Source of the DNA: Esteya vermicola
Lineage: Eukaryota; Ascomycota; Sordariomycetes; Ophiostomatales; Ophiostomataceae
NCBI GenBank assembly: GCA_002778215.1
Contig: PCDM01000007.1
Span: forward strand, 1,054,001 to 1,118,000
Direction of reading: 5' to 3'
DNA: 64,000 nucleotides
Shown here: piece by piece, positions 9,639-19,397 of the stretch
Numbering within the stretch: the stretch's first letter is position 1
Layout of the letters: each line of letters begins with the position of its first letter
Made by a program: the position numbers and the translations under genes
Notes under the pieces: generated by a model
The model's input: only the letters and a program-made list of their open reading frames with translations
Databases searched by the model: none
Told to the model about the DNA's origin: nothing

Positions 9639-11750
9639 ATGGGTCCCTATAAACTCCCCTCTGGCAGAGCCCTGGCTGACCTGACCGTCAACTCTACAGT
9701 CAACAAGTCGAGAAAGGTGCGTCTACTATAAAGGATATCTGTTTTTTTTTTTTTTTTTGGTTTTCTCTTCTCAGGCTGACTCTCTAGCCTCGATTTGATT
9801 TGCATCTCAAGGTTGGCTCCGTCTCTCTCTCTCTCCTCTCTCTCCTCCCCCTTCTCACCTCTCTAGATCTCCGACCTCAACAACGTCCCTCTCGCCAACG
9901 GCGTCTCCCTCGTCAAATGGCACCTCCCCCACAGCATCCACAGCGAACACCGCGGCCGCACGGCCAAACACCCCGTCGCCAACCACCGCGTCGACTACAA
10001 CTATGCCAAGATTATCCCCCTCCGCCTCGTCATTGACCGCTCCGGCCGCCTCGCCGACTGCCCTCTCGAGTTCGAGGTCGTCCAGGAGTTTGCCAGCGCC
10101 CATGGCGGCCGCGACGAAAAGATCCTCCTCGGCAAGGTCACCCTCAACCTCGCCGAGTACGTCGCCGAGAGCGAGATGATTATGCGCGACGTCTCCGCCG
10201 GCTTCTCCTACGCCGCCTACTCTGACCTCTCTGGCCTCTCTGGCCTGCCTGGCCTGCCTGGCTCCACTGGTCATGCCCGCAATCGGAGCTCGCTCAGCAA
10301 GGACGAATCGACGGCGTCGTTTCCCACCACCACCACCACCACCACCGACTCTGCCCCGACCACCTCTGCCCCGACCTCTGCGACGAACCCTGCGACGAAC
10401 TCTGCCACCACTAGTGCCACCACGACCTCTGCCACCACTGCCACCACCAGTGCCGCCTCTGCCTCTGCCTCCCCCTCGACCACCGTCGAAGATGGCGTCA
10501 TTCGCCGCTACCTCTTGCAGGACAGCAAGATCAACAGCACCCTCAAGCTGAGCGTGCTCATGGTCCAGACCGACGGCGACCACAACTTCATTGCCCCCCC
10601 CCTCAAGTCTGCGCCCGTTTTTGGCGGTATTGCCGGCATCATGGCCAGCGGAGAGGTCATGGGCAGCGGTGTCGCCAGCATCGACGACGACGACGACTAC
10701 TCGGCCGTCGGCTTCGCCTCGGGGTCCGTCCTCTCTCGCTCAGCCGGCAAAGGGGACATGCTCGAGGCCCAGGACGTCTACCGCCGCGCTCTCGCGGCCT
10801 CCTGGGCCGGCGAGGCGACGGAGCTGCCGGCGGACGAGTGCATCGAGGACATTTTCAGTGGCGGCGACGGGTTCCGCCACTCGGATTTCACTGGTGCGGA
10901 TTCGGCCGGCCCGGCCAGTCCCACCTATGCTGCGGGAGCCGACGCTGACGGCGACGCCGACTACACGCCCCGACTGGCTCGGCGCAAGACGTCGGCTCTC
11001 TTTTCGACGACCTCTCTGACATCGGTCATGGAGGACCACAGCCACGACCACGACCCGGACGAGGAGACGGGCAGTGGAGGGTCGTCGGGCAAGAAGTCGC
11101 GGCGGCTCATCAATCTGCCGCTGCGGCGAAAGACGGGCCTGAGCCAGCCGGCGCGCAAGGCGAGCGGTGGCAGCGGCCTCAGCATTCCCCTCAGCCTGCA
11201 GAAGCGGCCGACGGTCGACTTTGAGACGGGCAACAACACGAGCAGCGGAGACGACGACGCCACCAGCAGCAGCAGTGGCAGTCGGCGGATGGCCAGTGTC
11301 CAGGGCGAGGAGGACGCGCTCGGGCGGGAAGGCCATGCGACGCTGAGACCACGTGACTTTCGCCACATGCACCAGAGCCATGCGTTTGCCGAGTACGCGG
11401 GCATGAACCCGACGAGCCTGCACGGCCGCGAAGACAGCGTGCTCAGCGACCGCACCGTCCGGGGACCGGGCTTGCAAAAGAGCCTGCCGCCAGACATGGC
11501 GTCGCTGCTGCACCGCGGCAACAGCTCGTCGTCCAGGAACAGCCGGAACAGCAGGGCGAGTGGCGGCAGCCGGGTCAGCGGTGGCAGCCGAACGAGCGGG
11601 ACCAGCCACACCAGCCGAGCGAGGGCCAGCAGTCCGCAGGAGGAACGAGACGAGGACGAGGTGCGGCGCGGGTATGAGATTAGCGAGTATGATGTGCGCG
11701 ACAACTTTGTGGCGTGGCATCTGCCGAGCTCGTCGGTGCGGGCATCCTAG
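9639..11750 (+). CDS. NT-C2 (EEIG1/EHBP1-type) domain protein
   Basis: Three exons: 9639-9716, a 24-nt microexon 9788-9811, and 9867-11750 (661 aa). The microexon encodes PRFDLHLK. It is needed to complete the NT-C2 opening strand, which then reads NKSRK-PRFDLHLK-ISDLNNV, followed by PLANGVSLVKWHLPHSIH, HRGRT, HRVDYNYAKIIPLRLVIDR, CPLEFEVVQEF and KVTLNLAEYVAES. NT-C2 domains are membrane or Rab-linked C2-like modules at N-termini of trafficking and cytoskeletal adaptors. The C-terminal two thirds is disordered: poly-Thr/Ala (TTTTTTTDSAPTTSAPTSA), Ser/Arg-rich low complexity, and DDNFVAWHLPSSS-like end. Introns are 71 nt and 55 nt, both ending CTCTAG. Confidence 0.85.
9788..9811 (+). other. 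24-nt microexon
   Basis: Flanked by acceptor CTCTAG and donor GTTGGC. Its eight codons restore a conserved domain strand and preserve phase 0 on both sides. Too short for ORF-based detection. Confidence 0.8.
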
Positions 11751-11932
11751 ACACGACTCATGATTTGTATTTTTTTCCTTCTTGTTTTATTTTTGGATAT
11801 AGCTAGAGAATACAGACCGCAAGGTGATAGTGACAACTGAAGATGGAGTTTACAGTGTGACACAGTGTGTATACTGTATAGAGGTACCCCTTAATTTAAT
11901 TCTATTTTGTGGGTCAACGCGCTTTCACCGCA

Positions 11933-11939
11933 TATATAA
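11933..11939 (+). promoter_or_regulatory. TATA box of GH17 gene
   Basis: TATATAA 76 nt before the ATG at 12015, followed by a pyrimidine-rich leader. Confidence 0.55.
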
Positions 11940-12014
11940 TATTCTCACGGCTCTACAGAGTATCTTCCACTGCTGTCTCTACCACACCTCTTCTATCATA
12001 CTCTCCTGTCCACC

Positions 12015-12923
12015 ATGCGTGCCTCTCTGCTCCTCTTTGCGGCCGCCTCGGCCTCGACCGTCTCGGCCGCCGGCACGCTCGGCTTCTCGCTGGGCGACAA
12101 GCGCTCGGACGGCAGCTGCAAGACGCAGACGGACTACGAGGCGGACTTTGACGCCATTGCGGGCGCGTCGACGTCGAAGCTCGTGCGGACGTACTCGGCG
12201 GCGGAGTGCAACTCGTCGCGGGAGATCTTGCCGGCGGCCAAGAGCAAGGGCTTCCAGGTGGTGGTGGGCATGTGGCCGGACTACGACTCGTCCTATGCCA
12301 ACGACAAGGCGGCGGTGGCGGCGTACGTGCCGAAATACGCCGACCAGGTGTACGCGGTGACGGTGGGCTCGGAGACGATGTACCGCGGGACCTTTACGGG
12401 GGCGCAGCTGCTGGCCAAGATCCGCGACATCAAGGCGGTCGTGGGCGACGGCGTCAAGGTGGGCACGGCCGACAGCTGGAACAAGTTCCAGGACGGCACG
12501 GGCGATGCTTTGCTCAAGGAGGGCGGCGCCGACATTGTGCTGTGCAACGCCTTTTCCTACTGGCAGGGCCAGGCCATTGGCAACGCGACGGGCAGCTTCT
12601 TTGACGACATCAAGCAGGCCTTTGGCCACATCCAGGCGGTGCGCGGGTCCAACGACGCCATCGAGCTGTGGGTGGGCGAGACGGGCTGGACGTCGGCGGG
12701 CACCAAGTACGAGAGCGCCGTGCCGTCGGTGGCGAACGCGCAGACGTTCTTTTCCGAGGGCGTCTGCGGCATGCTCAGCTGGGGCTTCAACGTCTTCTTC
12801 TTCGAGGCCTTTGACGAGCCGTGGAAGCCGGCCTCGGTCGGGCAGAACGGCGAGGCGGCCGACGAGACGCACTGGGGGGCCATGGATGTGGACCGGAAGG
12901 CCAAGTACAGCCTCAAGTGTTGA
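12015..12923 (+). CDS. GH17 beta-1,3-glucanase / glucanosyltransferase (Bgl2-like)
   Basis: A 302-aa intronless gene. Signal peptide MRASLLLFAAASASTVSA is followed by the GH17 opening LGFSLGDKRSDGSC. The fold's catalytic pair is visible: acid/base Glu120 in AVTVGSETMY and nucleophile Glu222 in LWVGETGW, with WGFNVFFFEAFDEPWK after it. Bgl2-type enzymes cut and rejoin beta-1,3-glucan in the fungal cell wall. No C-terminal GPI signal, Ser/Thr-rich tail or carbohydrate-binding module is present, so the protein is probably soluble or non-covalently wall-bound. Length is normal for the Bgl2 group. Confidence 0.92.
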   Translation: MRASLLLFAAASASTVSAAGTLGFSLGDKRSDGSCKTQTDYEADFDAIAGASTSKLVRTYSAAECNSSREILPAAKSKGFQVVVGMWPDYDSSYANDKAAVAAYVPKYADQVYAVTVGSETMYRGTFTGAQLLAKIRDIKAVVGDGVKVGTADSWNKFQDGTGDALLKEGGADIVLCNAFSYWQGQAIGNATGSFFDDIKQAFGHIQAVRGSNDAIELWVGETGWTSAGTKYESAVPSVANAQTFFSEGVCGMLSWGFNVFFFEAFDEPWKPASVGQNGEAADETHWGAMDVDRKAKYSLKC

Positions 12924-13134
12924 TTTTGTTGTTTCTTTTCTTTCCTTTCTCTTACTAGTTTTACAGTTTCACAGTTTCAGCGGATAGTGTAGCACGTTGC
13001 AGATAATAATCTATTATGTATGTACACATGGAAGAGAAGACGCAAGAGAAGACGAAGACGTAGTCGCAAGATTGACAATCAGAGGTAGAGGGTAGAGGTC
13101 GAGGGTCGAGACAGTCTCGGTCAGTCGACCGTCA

Positions 13135-13356
13135 TCACGACGACTTGCGGAAAGGTCTGCAGGTCAGCATGAGCCAATTAAGAAGCCAAGTAAGAAGCCC
13201 ATCAAGTACTCACCCGCATCCTTGCGGTGTCGTCTCGCCAAACGGACAATCACCAGAGCTCTTGGCCACCACCTGGTTGGCAAAGACGGGCGTCAGGACG
13301 AGGCCGGCCGAGGCGGTCGATGCTGCGGCAAGCAGGGCGACGAGGGAGAACTTCAT
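13135..13356 (-). CDS. 54-aa small secreted protein, two exons
   Basis: Exon 1 is 13214-13356 and exon 2 13135-13156, with a 57-nt intron (GTGAGT donor, CTGAC branch, CTGCAG acceptor). The protein starts MKFSLVALLAAASTASA, a strong signal peptide, and the short mature part ends with DCPFGETTPQGC then GPFRKSS. Two cysteines may form one disulfide. Splicing adds only seven codons, and reading through the donor would stop after QGCG, so the main support is the signal peptide plus a textbook intron. No family recognised; could be a small effector-like or wall peptide. Minus strand, tail-to-tail with the GH17 gene. Confidence 0.55.
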
Positions 13357-13963
13357 GGTGACGGGTGGGGAGAAGAGCGATAGCGAGAGGATGAGATGGA
13401 AGAGTCGAAAGGCGAGAAATGGCAGAGATGTACACAGAAAATAGTGAAAGAGAGAAAATAGACAGAGAAAGGGTCAGGCCAGCTGGAGAGGTAAACAATC
13501 GACTACACCGGTGTAGATGGACAGAACAATGATGAAAGAGAAGGATGGACAAAGACAGAGACAGAAGAAAAGGAAAAAGGGAAAAAGACTAGAAAAAAAC
13601 AGGAGGTTTCCCCTTTTTCTGCGACAAGAATCGTCTGAGCGCTGCCGCTGCGCAACAGCGTCACAGGAGGCCCTGTTTCAGATCACGATATGACTTATCG
13701 GCACGTGTAGATACACGTGTTGATATCGATAAGGCAGATACCGATAAGCGTCACATGATAATGTACCTGGTCACGTGCAGCCCTTTACATGTCTCTCTGG
13801 TGCGCCCAGTTGTGAAACACGAACCCTGTAACGTCTCACAGGGATAGAATCAACGCGAGGCTATAGCTGCATCTGCTCTGGATATTGTCACGACAGTTGT
13901 GAGGTGCAAAAATAGAGGGTAAGTATGCGAGATACAAGTTGACCAAGGGGCAAAAAGATCAGC
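13357..13963. other. intergenic spacer
   Basis: The left half is the CT-rich (minus-strand) upstream region of the 54-aa secreted protein. The centre holds a dense E-box/GATA cluster, listed separately. The right end abuts tRNA-Leu. No gene seen. Confidence 0.5.
13694..13777. promoter_or_regulatory. E-box and GATA motif cluster
   Basis: Within 84 bp there are three CACGTG palindromes (13702, 13714, 13772) and several GATA-core sites (CTTATC at 13694, GATATC, CGATAAG at about 13727, CGATAAG at about 13742). CACGTG is bound by bHLH factors and GATA sites by zinc-finger regulators such as AreA/NIT2. Binding here is inferred. Confidence 0.5.
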
Positions 13964-14045
13964 TGATGAGAGTGGGACTTGAACCCACGCGGATTGCTCC
14001 ATAGGAACCTTAATCCTACGCCATAACCAACTCGGCCATCTCACC
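13964..14045 (-). tRNA. tRNA-Leu (anticodon AAG)
   Basis: On the minus strand an 82-nt cloverleaf is readable: acceptor GGTGAGA/TCTCATC, D arm GGCCGAGTTGGTTATGGC, anticodon stem TAGGA/TCCTA with loop TTAAGGT (anticodon AAG), long variable arm typical of class II tRNAs, and T arm GTGGGTTCAAGTCCCAC. No intron. Confidence 0.93.
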
Positions 14046-14182
14046 GATTGCTGCTTGCTTATACATATTCTTCTGATGAAATAGTATATAACCCCTCTTC
14101 CATTTCACATACAACCTTTATCTTTCCTCCACCCACCATCCCACCACACCGCACACGGGATTCCTTCAACGAACGTGAGCAG

Positions 14183-15936
14183 TTACAAGATGCAGCACAT
14201 ATCCGACCGTCTAGGTGCTGGTGTACTACTTTCTACAAGTTCCATGCTCTGCGTGAGAGGAGACACGTCTCCGACGGCCGTAGACAGACCACGTGCGCTC
14301 TCATGGTAGCAGCTCGTGGCAGCCGAAGAGGTCGTCGTGCCTGTGGACTTGTCGGGTGTCTGCATCCTGGCGAGAACGGCATCGAGGTCGAGGTCGGTGC
14401 GGTACATGCTGAGGAGGCAGCGAATGCGACGGCTCGTGACTACCTCGTCCGTCGGCAGGGCCGAATAGGCGGCGAGAAGATAGAGGGGCATGATGCCCGA
14501 GCCGAGGGGGCGGTAGGGGAGGCCCTGCTCGGCCATGCGGACGAGATGGTGGACGTAGAGGGGCAGGTGGGCGTCGAGCTGGAGGGCGAGGGGGACGTGG
14601 CTGGCGAGGCCGTCCTGGAGGAGGTGAGCGCAGAGATGGGGCTGTCGCTGGAGGACGCTATTAATGCGCAAGGCGATGAGGAGGAGCATGCCGTGGCCGG
14701 TGAGCAGGCGGATGTGCAGGCGATGCAGCGAGTGGGGGAGGGTGGAGATGCTGGAGGGGGTGGAAAAAGAAGTCAGGGTGTCGTCTGGTGAGGGGTCTTG
14801 GTAGAATGGCAGGGCGGCGAGCATGGCGGCGAGCTTGTCGCTGTCGGCGCGGATGCGGCCATAGACCTGGAGGAGCTCGCGGGCGTGGCCGGGGCGGTGG
14901 GGCGTGCGGATGAGGGCGACGGTGCGGACGAGGCGGCGGTGGGAGAGGGAATCGATGGAGGCGCGGTCGTTGTCGGCGCTGAGGGGGCCAAAGGACTCGG
15001 GCAGGTTCCACAGGTGGGGATCGAGGCGGATGCGGGGGTTGATGAAGCTCTCCATGATCTGGAGGTCAGCCAGAGAACAGAGAAGAAAAGTGAGAAGAGA
15101 AGAGATGAGAAAAGAGAGACTCACCACGAGAAAGAGGAGCGTCGTGACGATGCTGCTCTCAAAGCTGTCCTCTGCCCACGTGCGGCCTCGCATGGACGAG
15201 AGGATGCTGGCTACGGCCTCGCCGTGGCTCATAATGACAATGTCGTCGTGCCGCAGCCAGCCCTGGCAGACGACGACGAGGTAGAGGGCGCAGAGGGTCT
15301 CTGCCGAGGCGGTGCCGCCGCTGAGGTCGAGGCGGAGAGCGTACAGGGCGCGGCCGTAGGCGCCGAGCATGCGGGGGGTCGGGCGGGCCAACGGCGTGTT
15401 GGAGCCGGCAAACACGAGGGGTAGGACGGTAGAGAAGGCGTCGAGGGCGGCGTCGACGGTGGGGTTCTGGCCGTAGCGGCGGGGCATGTGGCGGAGGAAG
15501 TCGCCGTAGACGGAGAGGTCGAAGCGGGGGTCGGTGACTTGGAGGGCCGACACGAGCTGGCTGGTGGTCACTAGCAGAGGGCCCTGGGGGTCACTGAGGT
15601 CTCTGTCTCTGACTCTGGAGTCTCTGTCTCTGGGACGTGACGTGAGGGTGTTGGGCGGGGACTTGGCGAGGGCCTGTTGGCTGTCGACGGTCTGGTTGTG
15701 GAACTTGTAGCGCTGCTGGCCGGCGCCGACACAGGCGATGCCGAGGCGGGCACAGCGCGAGCAGGCCGGCCGAGCGAGATCGCACTGGCCGTCAGGAGAG
15801 AAGTGAAAAGAGGAGAGAGGAGAGAGGAGAGAAAAGACAGAAAAGGGGAGAGAAAAGAGAGAAAAGAGAGAGAAATTACCTTTTTCTTCTGCTTGCGACA
15901 GGCATTGCAGCTCTTGCTCGAGGGGACGCCAGGCAT
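14183..15936 (-). CDS. Zn2Cys6 fungal transcription factor
   Basis: Three exons on the minus strand: 15880-15936, 15125-15784 and 14183-15058 (530 aa). The zinc cluster is split by intron 1 (95 nt) after CNACRKQKKK and completed by CDLARPACSRCARLGIAC, giving the C-X2-C-X6-C-X6-C-X2-C-X6-C pattern. Intron 2 (66 nt, 15059-15124, GTGAGT...CCAG) is in frame without stops; splicing joins TTLLFLV to IMESFINPRIRLDPHLW. The C-terminal half has the helical pattern of fungal-specific regulatory domains. It is a nuclear DNA-binding regulator with unknown targets. The gene starts close to the upstream region of the divergent beta-lactamase-like gene. Confidence 0.88.
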
Positions 15937-16425
15937 GTCGACTAGCGATACGTAGCACTCTGGAGCGCTGCGATTTTCCTCATTCGTCTAGACTTTATAT
16001 ACGATGCTGCCTGCCAGAAAGAAGACAGACTGCCTGTAAGACTGCCTGAAAGTCTGCCCGATGATGTCAGAATGACAAATGACCCACTTCATTTCCGAGC
16101 GGCACATACAACTAAATCGGGTTAGCGTCATATGGCTTATACGTCTCCGCCACAACAGAACAGGAAGGCAACACGAAGGCAACAGGAAGGCACTGCAGAG
16201 GAGTAGAGTACGAGTCGTTGGAGCTGTGATCATCAGTGGAGAGGGAGAGCGGTGCAAGATACTCGATGGAGTGACCGACGATCTGCCTCCAGATGTCTAT
16301 AAGAGACGCCCTCGATCTTCTTTTTTCTCTCTTCTATCTATTCTACCTCTTCCATCACTTCTTCTCCTTCCATCACTTCTTCTTCCATCACTTCTTCTTC
16401 CATCACTTCTTCTTCCATCACGACC
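15937..16425. other. divergent promoter region
   Basis: Shared upstream region of the Zn2Cys6 regulator (left) and the beta-lactamase-like gene (right). TATA-like TCTATAAGAG at about 16296 precedes the right-hand gene. The leader carries the TTCCATCA repeat. Confidence 0.5.
16350..16420 (+). repeat. 5' UTR tandem repeat TTCCATCACTTCTTC
   Basis: Five copies of TTCCATCA at 16350, 16368, 16383, 16398 and 16413, the last three spacings being exactly 15 nt. It ends 5 nt before the ATG. Confidence 0.9.
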
Positions 16426-18237
16426 ATGTATCTCCTCCTCGCTCTGCTGCCGGCGGCCCTCGCCGACTTCTCTCTTGGCAGCTGGCCGCCGCCGTCAGAC
16501 CTGACGAGCCGTGACAGCCTCGTCGCCGCCGCCTTTGCCGACCTCTCGGCGGCCCTCGAGCAGCACGTGGCCCTCGGCGACGGCGCCAACACGACCAACA
16601 CGACCTACGCCACCGACCTCGCGGGCCTGCCCGACCTCACCTTCTCGCTCGGCCTCTTTTCCCTGCACGACGCCGACGCCGAGACGCTGCAGTTCCACCA
16701 CACGAGCCGCGAGACGGCTGCGGCCGCCAACGGCACGCGCCAGGTTGACGCCGACAGCATCTACCGCCTCGCCAGCGTCACCAAGGTGCTGACGGTGCTC
16801 ACGGGGCTCGTCCACCTCGACGACGCCGACTGGGAGCGGCCGCTGGCCGACATCTTTCCCGAGCTCGGCGTGTCGGCCCGCCCGGCCGCCAACGACGCCA
16901 CCATGACGGTCGCCTGGCGCGACATTACGCCGCGCAGCCTCGCCGCGCAGCTCGGCGGTATGTCACGTGACGGATTCCCGAGCCTCGCCGAACTCGAGAT
17001 CCTGCAGCTGCTGGGCACGGCCGACCCCGCCGCCATGGGCCTGCCGCCGCTGCTGGGGACCAACGACACGCTGGGCAACCCGCCGTGCCTGGCGCTGCTG
17101 CTGGCGCCCGGCAGCGACGGCATCTGTCCGGAGTCGCCGTACCTCGCGAGCGTGGCCGGCCGGCCGCCCGTCTTTGCGCCCTGGACGACGCCGGCCTACT
17201 CGGACAATGGCTTTGCCCTGCTGGGCCTGGCCATGGCGCGGTTGGTGAATGAGAAGAGCAACAAAACAGACAAGACCGACTTTGCGTCGCTGCTGCAAGA
17301 GAGCGTCCTGCGGCCACTGAATATGTCGTCATCGGGCGCCGCACTGCCGCCGACGGCCGACTGGCACCGCAGCGTCATCGGCTCGCTGGCGGCGTTCGCC
17401 ATCAACAGCAGCGTCTACGCGTCGACGGGCGGCGGCTACGCCTCGCTGCGCGACATGGCCCGCCTCGGCCGCGGCATCCTCGGCTCGGCCCTGCTGCCGC
17501 CCGTCCGCACGCGGCGCTGGCTGCAGCCCGTCTCGCTGACGGCCCGCCTGCAGTATGCCGTCGGCGCGCCCTGGGAGATCCAGCGCATGACGCTGGCCAG
17601 CGGCAAGGTCGTCGACCTGTACTCGAAGCTGGGCGACTCGGGCGACTACACGGCCTACCTCATCCTGCTGCCCGACTACGGCGTCGGCGTCAACATCCTC
17701 TCCTTTGCCACGCGGCTGGCCTATCGCGTCGCCGTCGTCTCGCCGCTCGCCGATCTCGTCGTCAACACCCTCGTGCCCGCCCTCGACGCCGAGGCTGCCC
17801 GCGAAGCCGCGGCCCAGTTTGCCGGGTCTTACACGGACCAGACGACAGCAGGGACATCACTGACGCTCACGGTCAACGGCACGGACCCCGGCCTCGTCAT
17901 CTCCGCCTGGACGAGCAACGGCACCGACGTCCTGCGCTCGCCGCTTGCCGACTACCTCGGCCGCCAGCCGTGGCGACTCGTGCCGTCCATCGCCGATGCG
18001 GCCCAGAAACGCCGCGCCTTTCGTCTCGTGACGCCTGCCGACCGGCCGATGGCCCAGCCGCCCGTCGGGCCCGAGCTCTTTGCGGGCGCGGGCTTTGAGG
18101 CCGCCGACTGGATCACGGCCGACGCTGTCACCTACGGCGGCGTGGGCGTGACGCTGTTTGTCTTTGACGTCGACGACAGCGGAGCGGCGACGGCCGTCAG
18201 TCCGGCCGCCTTTCGACAGACGCTGCAGAGACGGTAG
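16426..18237 (+). CDS. secreted beta-lactamase-like serine hydrolase
   Basis: An intronless gene of 603 aa with a short signal peptide (MYLLLALLPAALA). The serine beta-lactamase / penicillin-binding fold is shown by S117-V-T-K120 in YRLASVTKVLTVLTG and by a Tyr motif at Y258-S-D260 in AYSDNGFALLG, where class C enzymes usually have Tyr-X-Asn. Fungal members of this family act on esters, peptides or polyketides; true antibiotic resistance should not be assumed. Several N-glycosylation sites (NTT, NGT, NMS) fit secretion. The C-terminal region (after about 450) is a beta-rich domain common in the fungal family. It is divergent from the Zn2Cys6 regulator, which is a possible controller. Confidence 0.85.
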   Translation: MYLLLALLPAALADFSLGSWPPPSDLTSRDSLVAAAFADLSAALEQHVALGDGANTTNTTYATDLAGLPDLTFSLGLFSLHDADAETLQFHHTSRETAAAANGTRQVDADSIYRLASVTKVLTVLTGLVHLDDADWERPLADIFPELGVSARPAANDATMTVAWRDITPRSLAAQLGGMSRDGFPSLAELEILQLLGTADPAAMGLPPLLGTNDTLGNPPCLALLLAPGSDGICPESPYLASVAGRPPVFAPWTTPAYSDNGFALLGLAMARLVNEKSNKTDKTDFASLLQESVLRPLNMSSSGAALPPTADWHRSVIGSLAAFAINSSVYASTGGGYASLRDMARLGRGILGSALLPPVRTRRWLQPVSLTARLQYAVGAPWEIQRMTLASGKVVDLYSKLGDSGDYTAYLILLPDYGVGVNILSFATRLAYRVAVVSPLADLVVNTLVPALDAEAAREAAAQFAGSYTDQTTAGTSLTLTVNGTDPGLVISAWTSNGTDVLRSPLADYLGRQPWRLVPSIADAAQKRRAFRLVTPADRPMAQPPVGPELFAGAGFEAADWITADAVTYGGVGVTLFVFDVDDSGAATAVSPAAFRQTLQRR

Positions 18238-18751
18238 AGAATATGCTTTGCATCTTTGAATTTGAAATATTTCAGTGACGGCGGGAAATGAATCCAGATT
18301 GGGTATAGCGTCGGTGGTTCACCAATGTAGTATTTTATTCACTGTGAATCGCTGCTTGCAGAATAAAAGGGATGTTCTTTGTGAACGGAAAAGTCCGATT
18401 CCGCACATGGAATACGAGTGAGAGTGAGAGCGGAGAGAATGTTGGAAAGATCATGGGTAAAATACACCACCTTTGAAAGTATGACGTAATGACTTGCATG
18501 ACTTGTATGACAGCTTCACAACTCTTACTGAAAACGGATGAGATCTGAAAATGAGATCCATGCGCTTTGAGACTCTGAGCCATCGAGAAGCAGAGCCACT
18601 AGTCTGATGGCTGTGGACTCGATGGCCATTGACCATTGGCCAGCTAGCATGCACTGTAGCCCACAAGGCAGACTGGCAGCTGATTGGCGCACGAGATGGA
18701 AATCTAATGAATTCTCTCTCTTTGTCCTGTCTGCATAAAACTGGCGACTTC
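18238..18751. other. intergenic spacer
   Basis: No gene seen; a moderately AT-rich flank between two plus-strand genes. Confidence 0.5.
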
Positions 18752-19357
18752 ATGGCCGAAGTGTTTGGCGTCCTATCCGGCATTGTCGGCGTGGCCGACG
18801 TCGGCACGCGTCTGTCGAAGCGGCTCGCGAGCGTCCTGGCGACGTGGAAGAACGCGCCGGCCGAGATGGTGGCCCTCAGCAACGAGGTGGCCGAGATGAC
18901 GCTCGTGCTCCGACACACGAACGACACCTACGAGAGCACCAAGGCGGCCGATCTGGACAGCGACCTGACGCGCGACCTGGCCCGGCAGATGCAAAAGGCC
19001 CAGCGTCTGCTGACAGAGCTGTTTGGCGACCTCGTCCAGCAGCTGGCCAGCGAGCCGATGGACAGGAATATGGGCGCCCGCTGGACGGCCGTGAAGGATG
19101 ACGTCATGGCCAAGACGGCGGCGCTGGAACAGGCGCGGGTCCAGATCCGAGACCTGCTGCAGGCCTATGATTTGTGTGTTGAACCGAGAGATCCATGTGA
19201 GAGATGAGAGGCTGACAGCCAGACTCGTCCAGGCGCGGATCGAGGCCAGCGTCCGTTCGGTCGACCAAAAGTTCGAGGCCGTCGAGGGCCACCTGCAGGC
19301 CCTCTGCCAGTCGGTGGCGCGGAGCCACGTGCGCATGGCCAGCCTCGAGGGGATCGT

Positions 19358-19397
<40 letters not shown>

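Noticed and set aside
10740..11720. Long minus-strand frame under the NT-C2 gene
   Set aside because: Arg/Ala-rich shadow of a GC-rich coding region.
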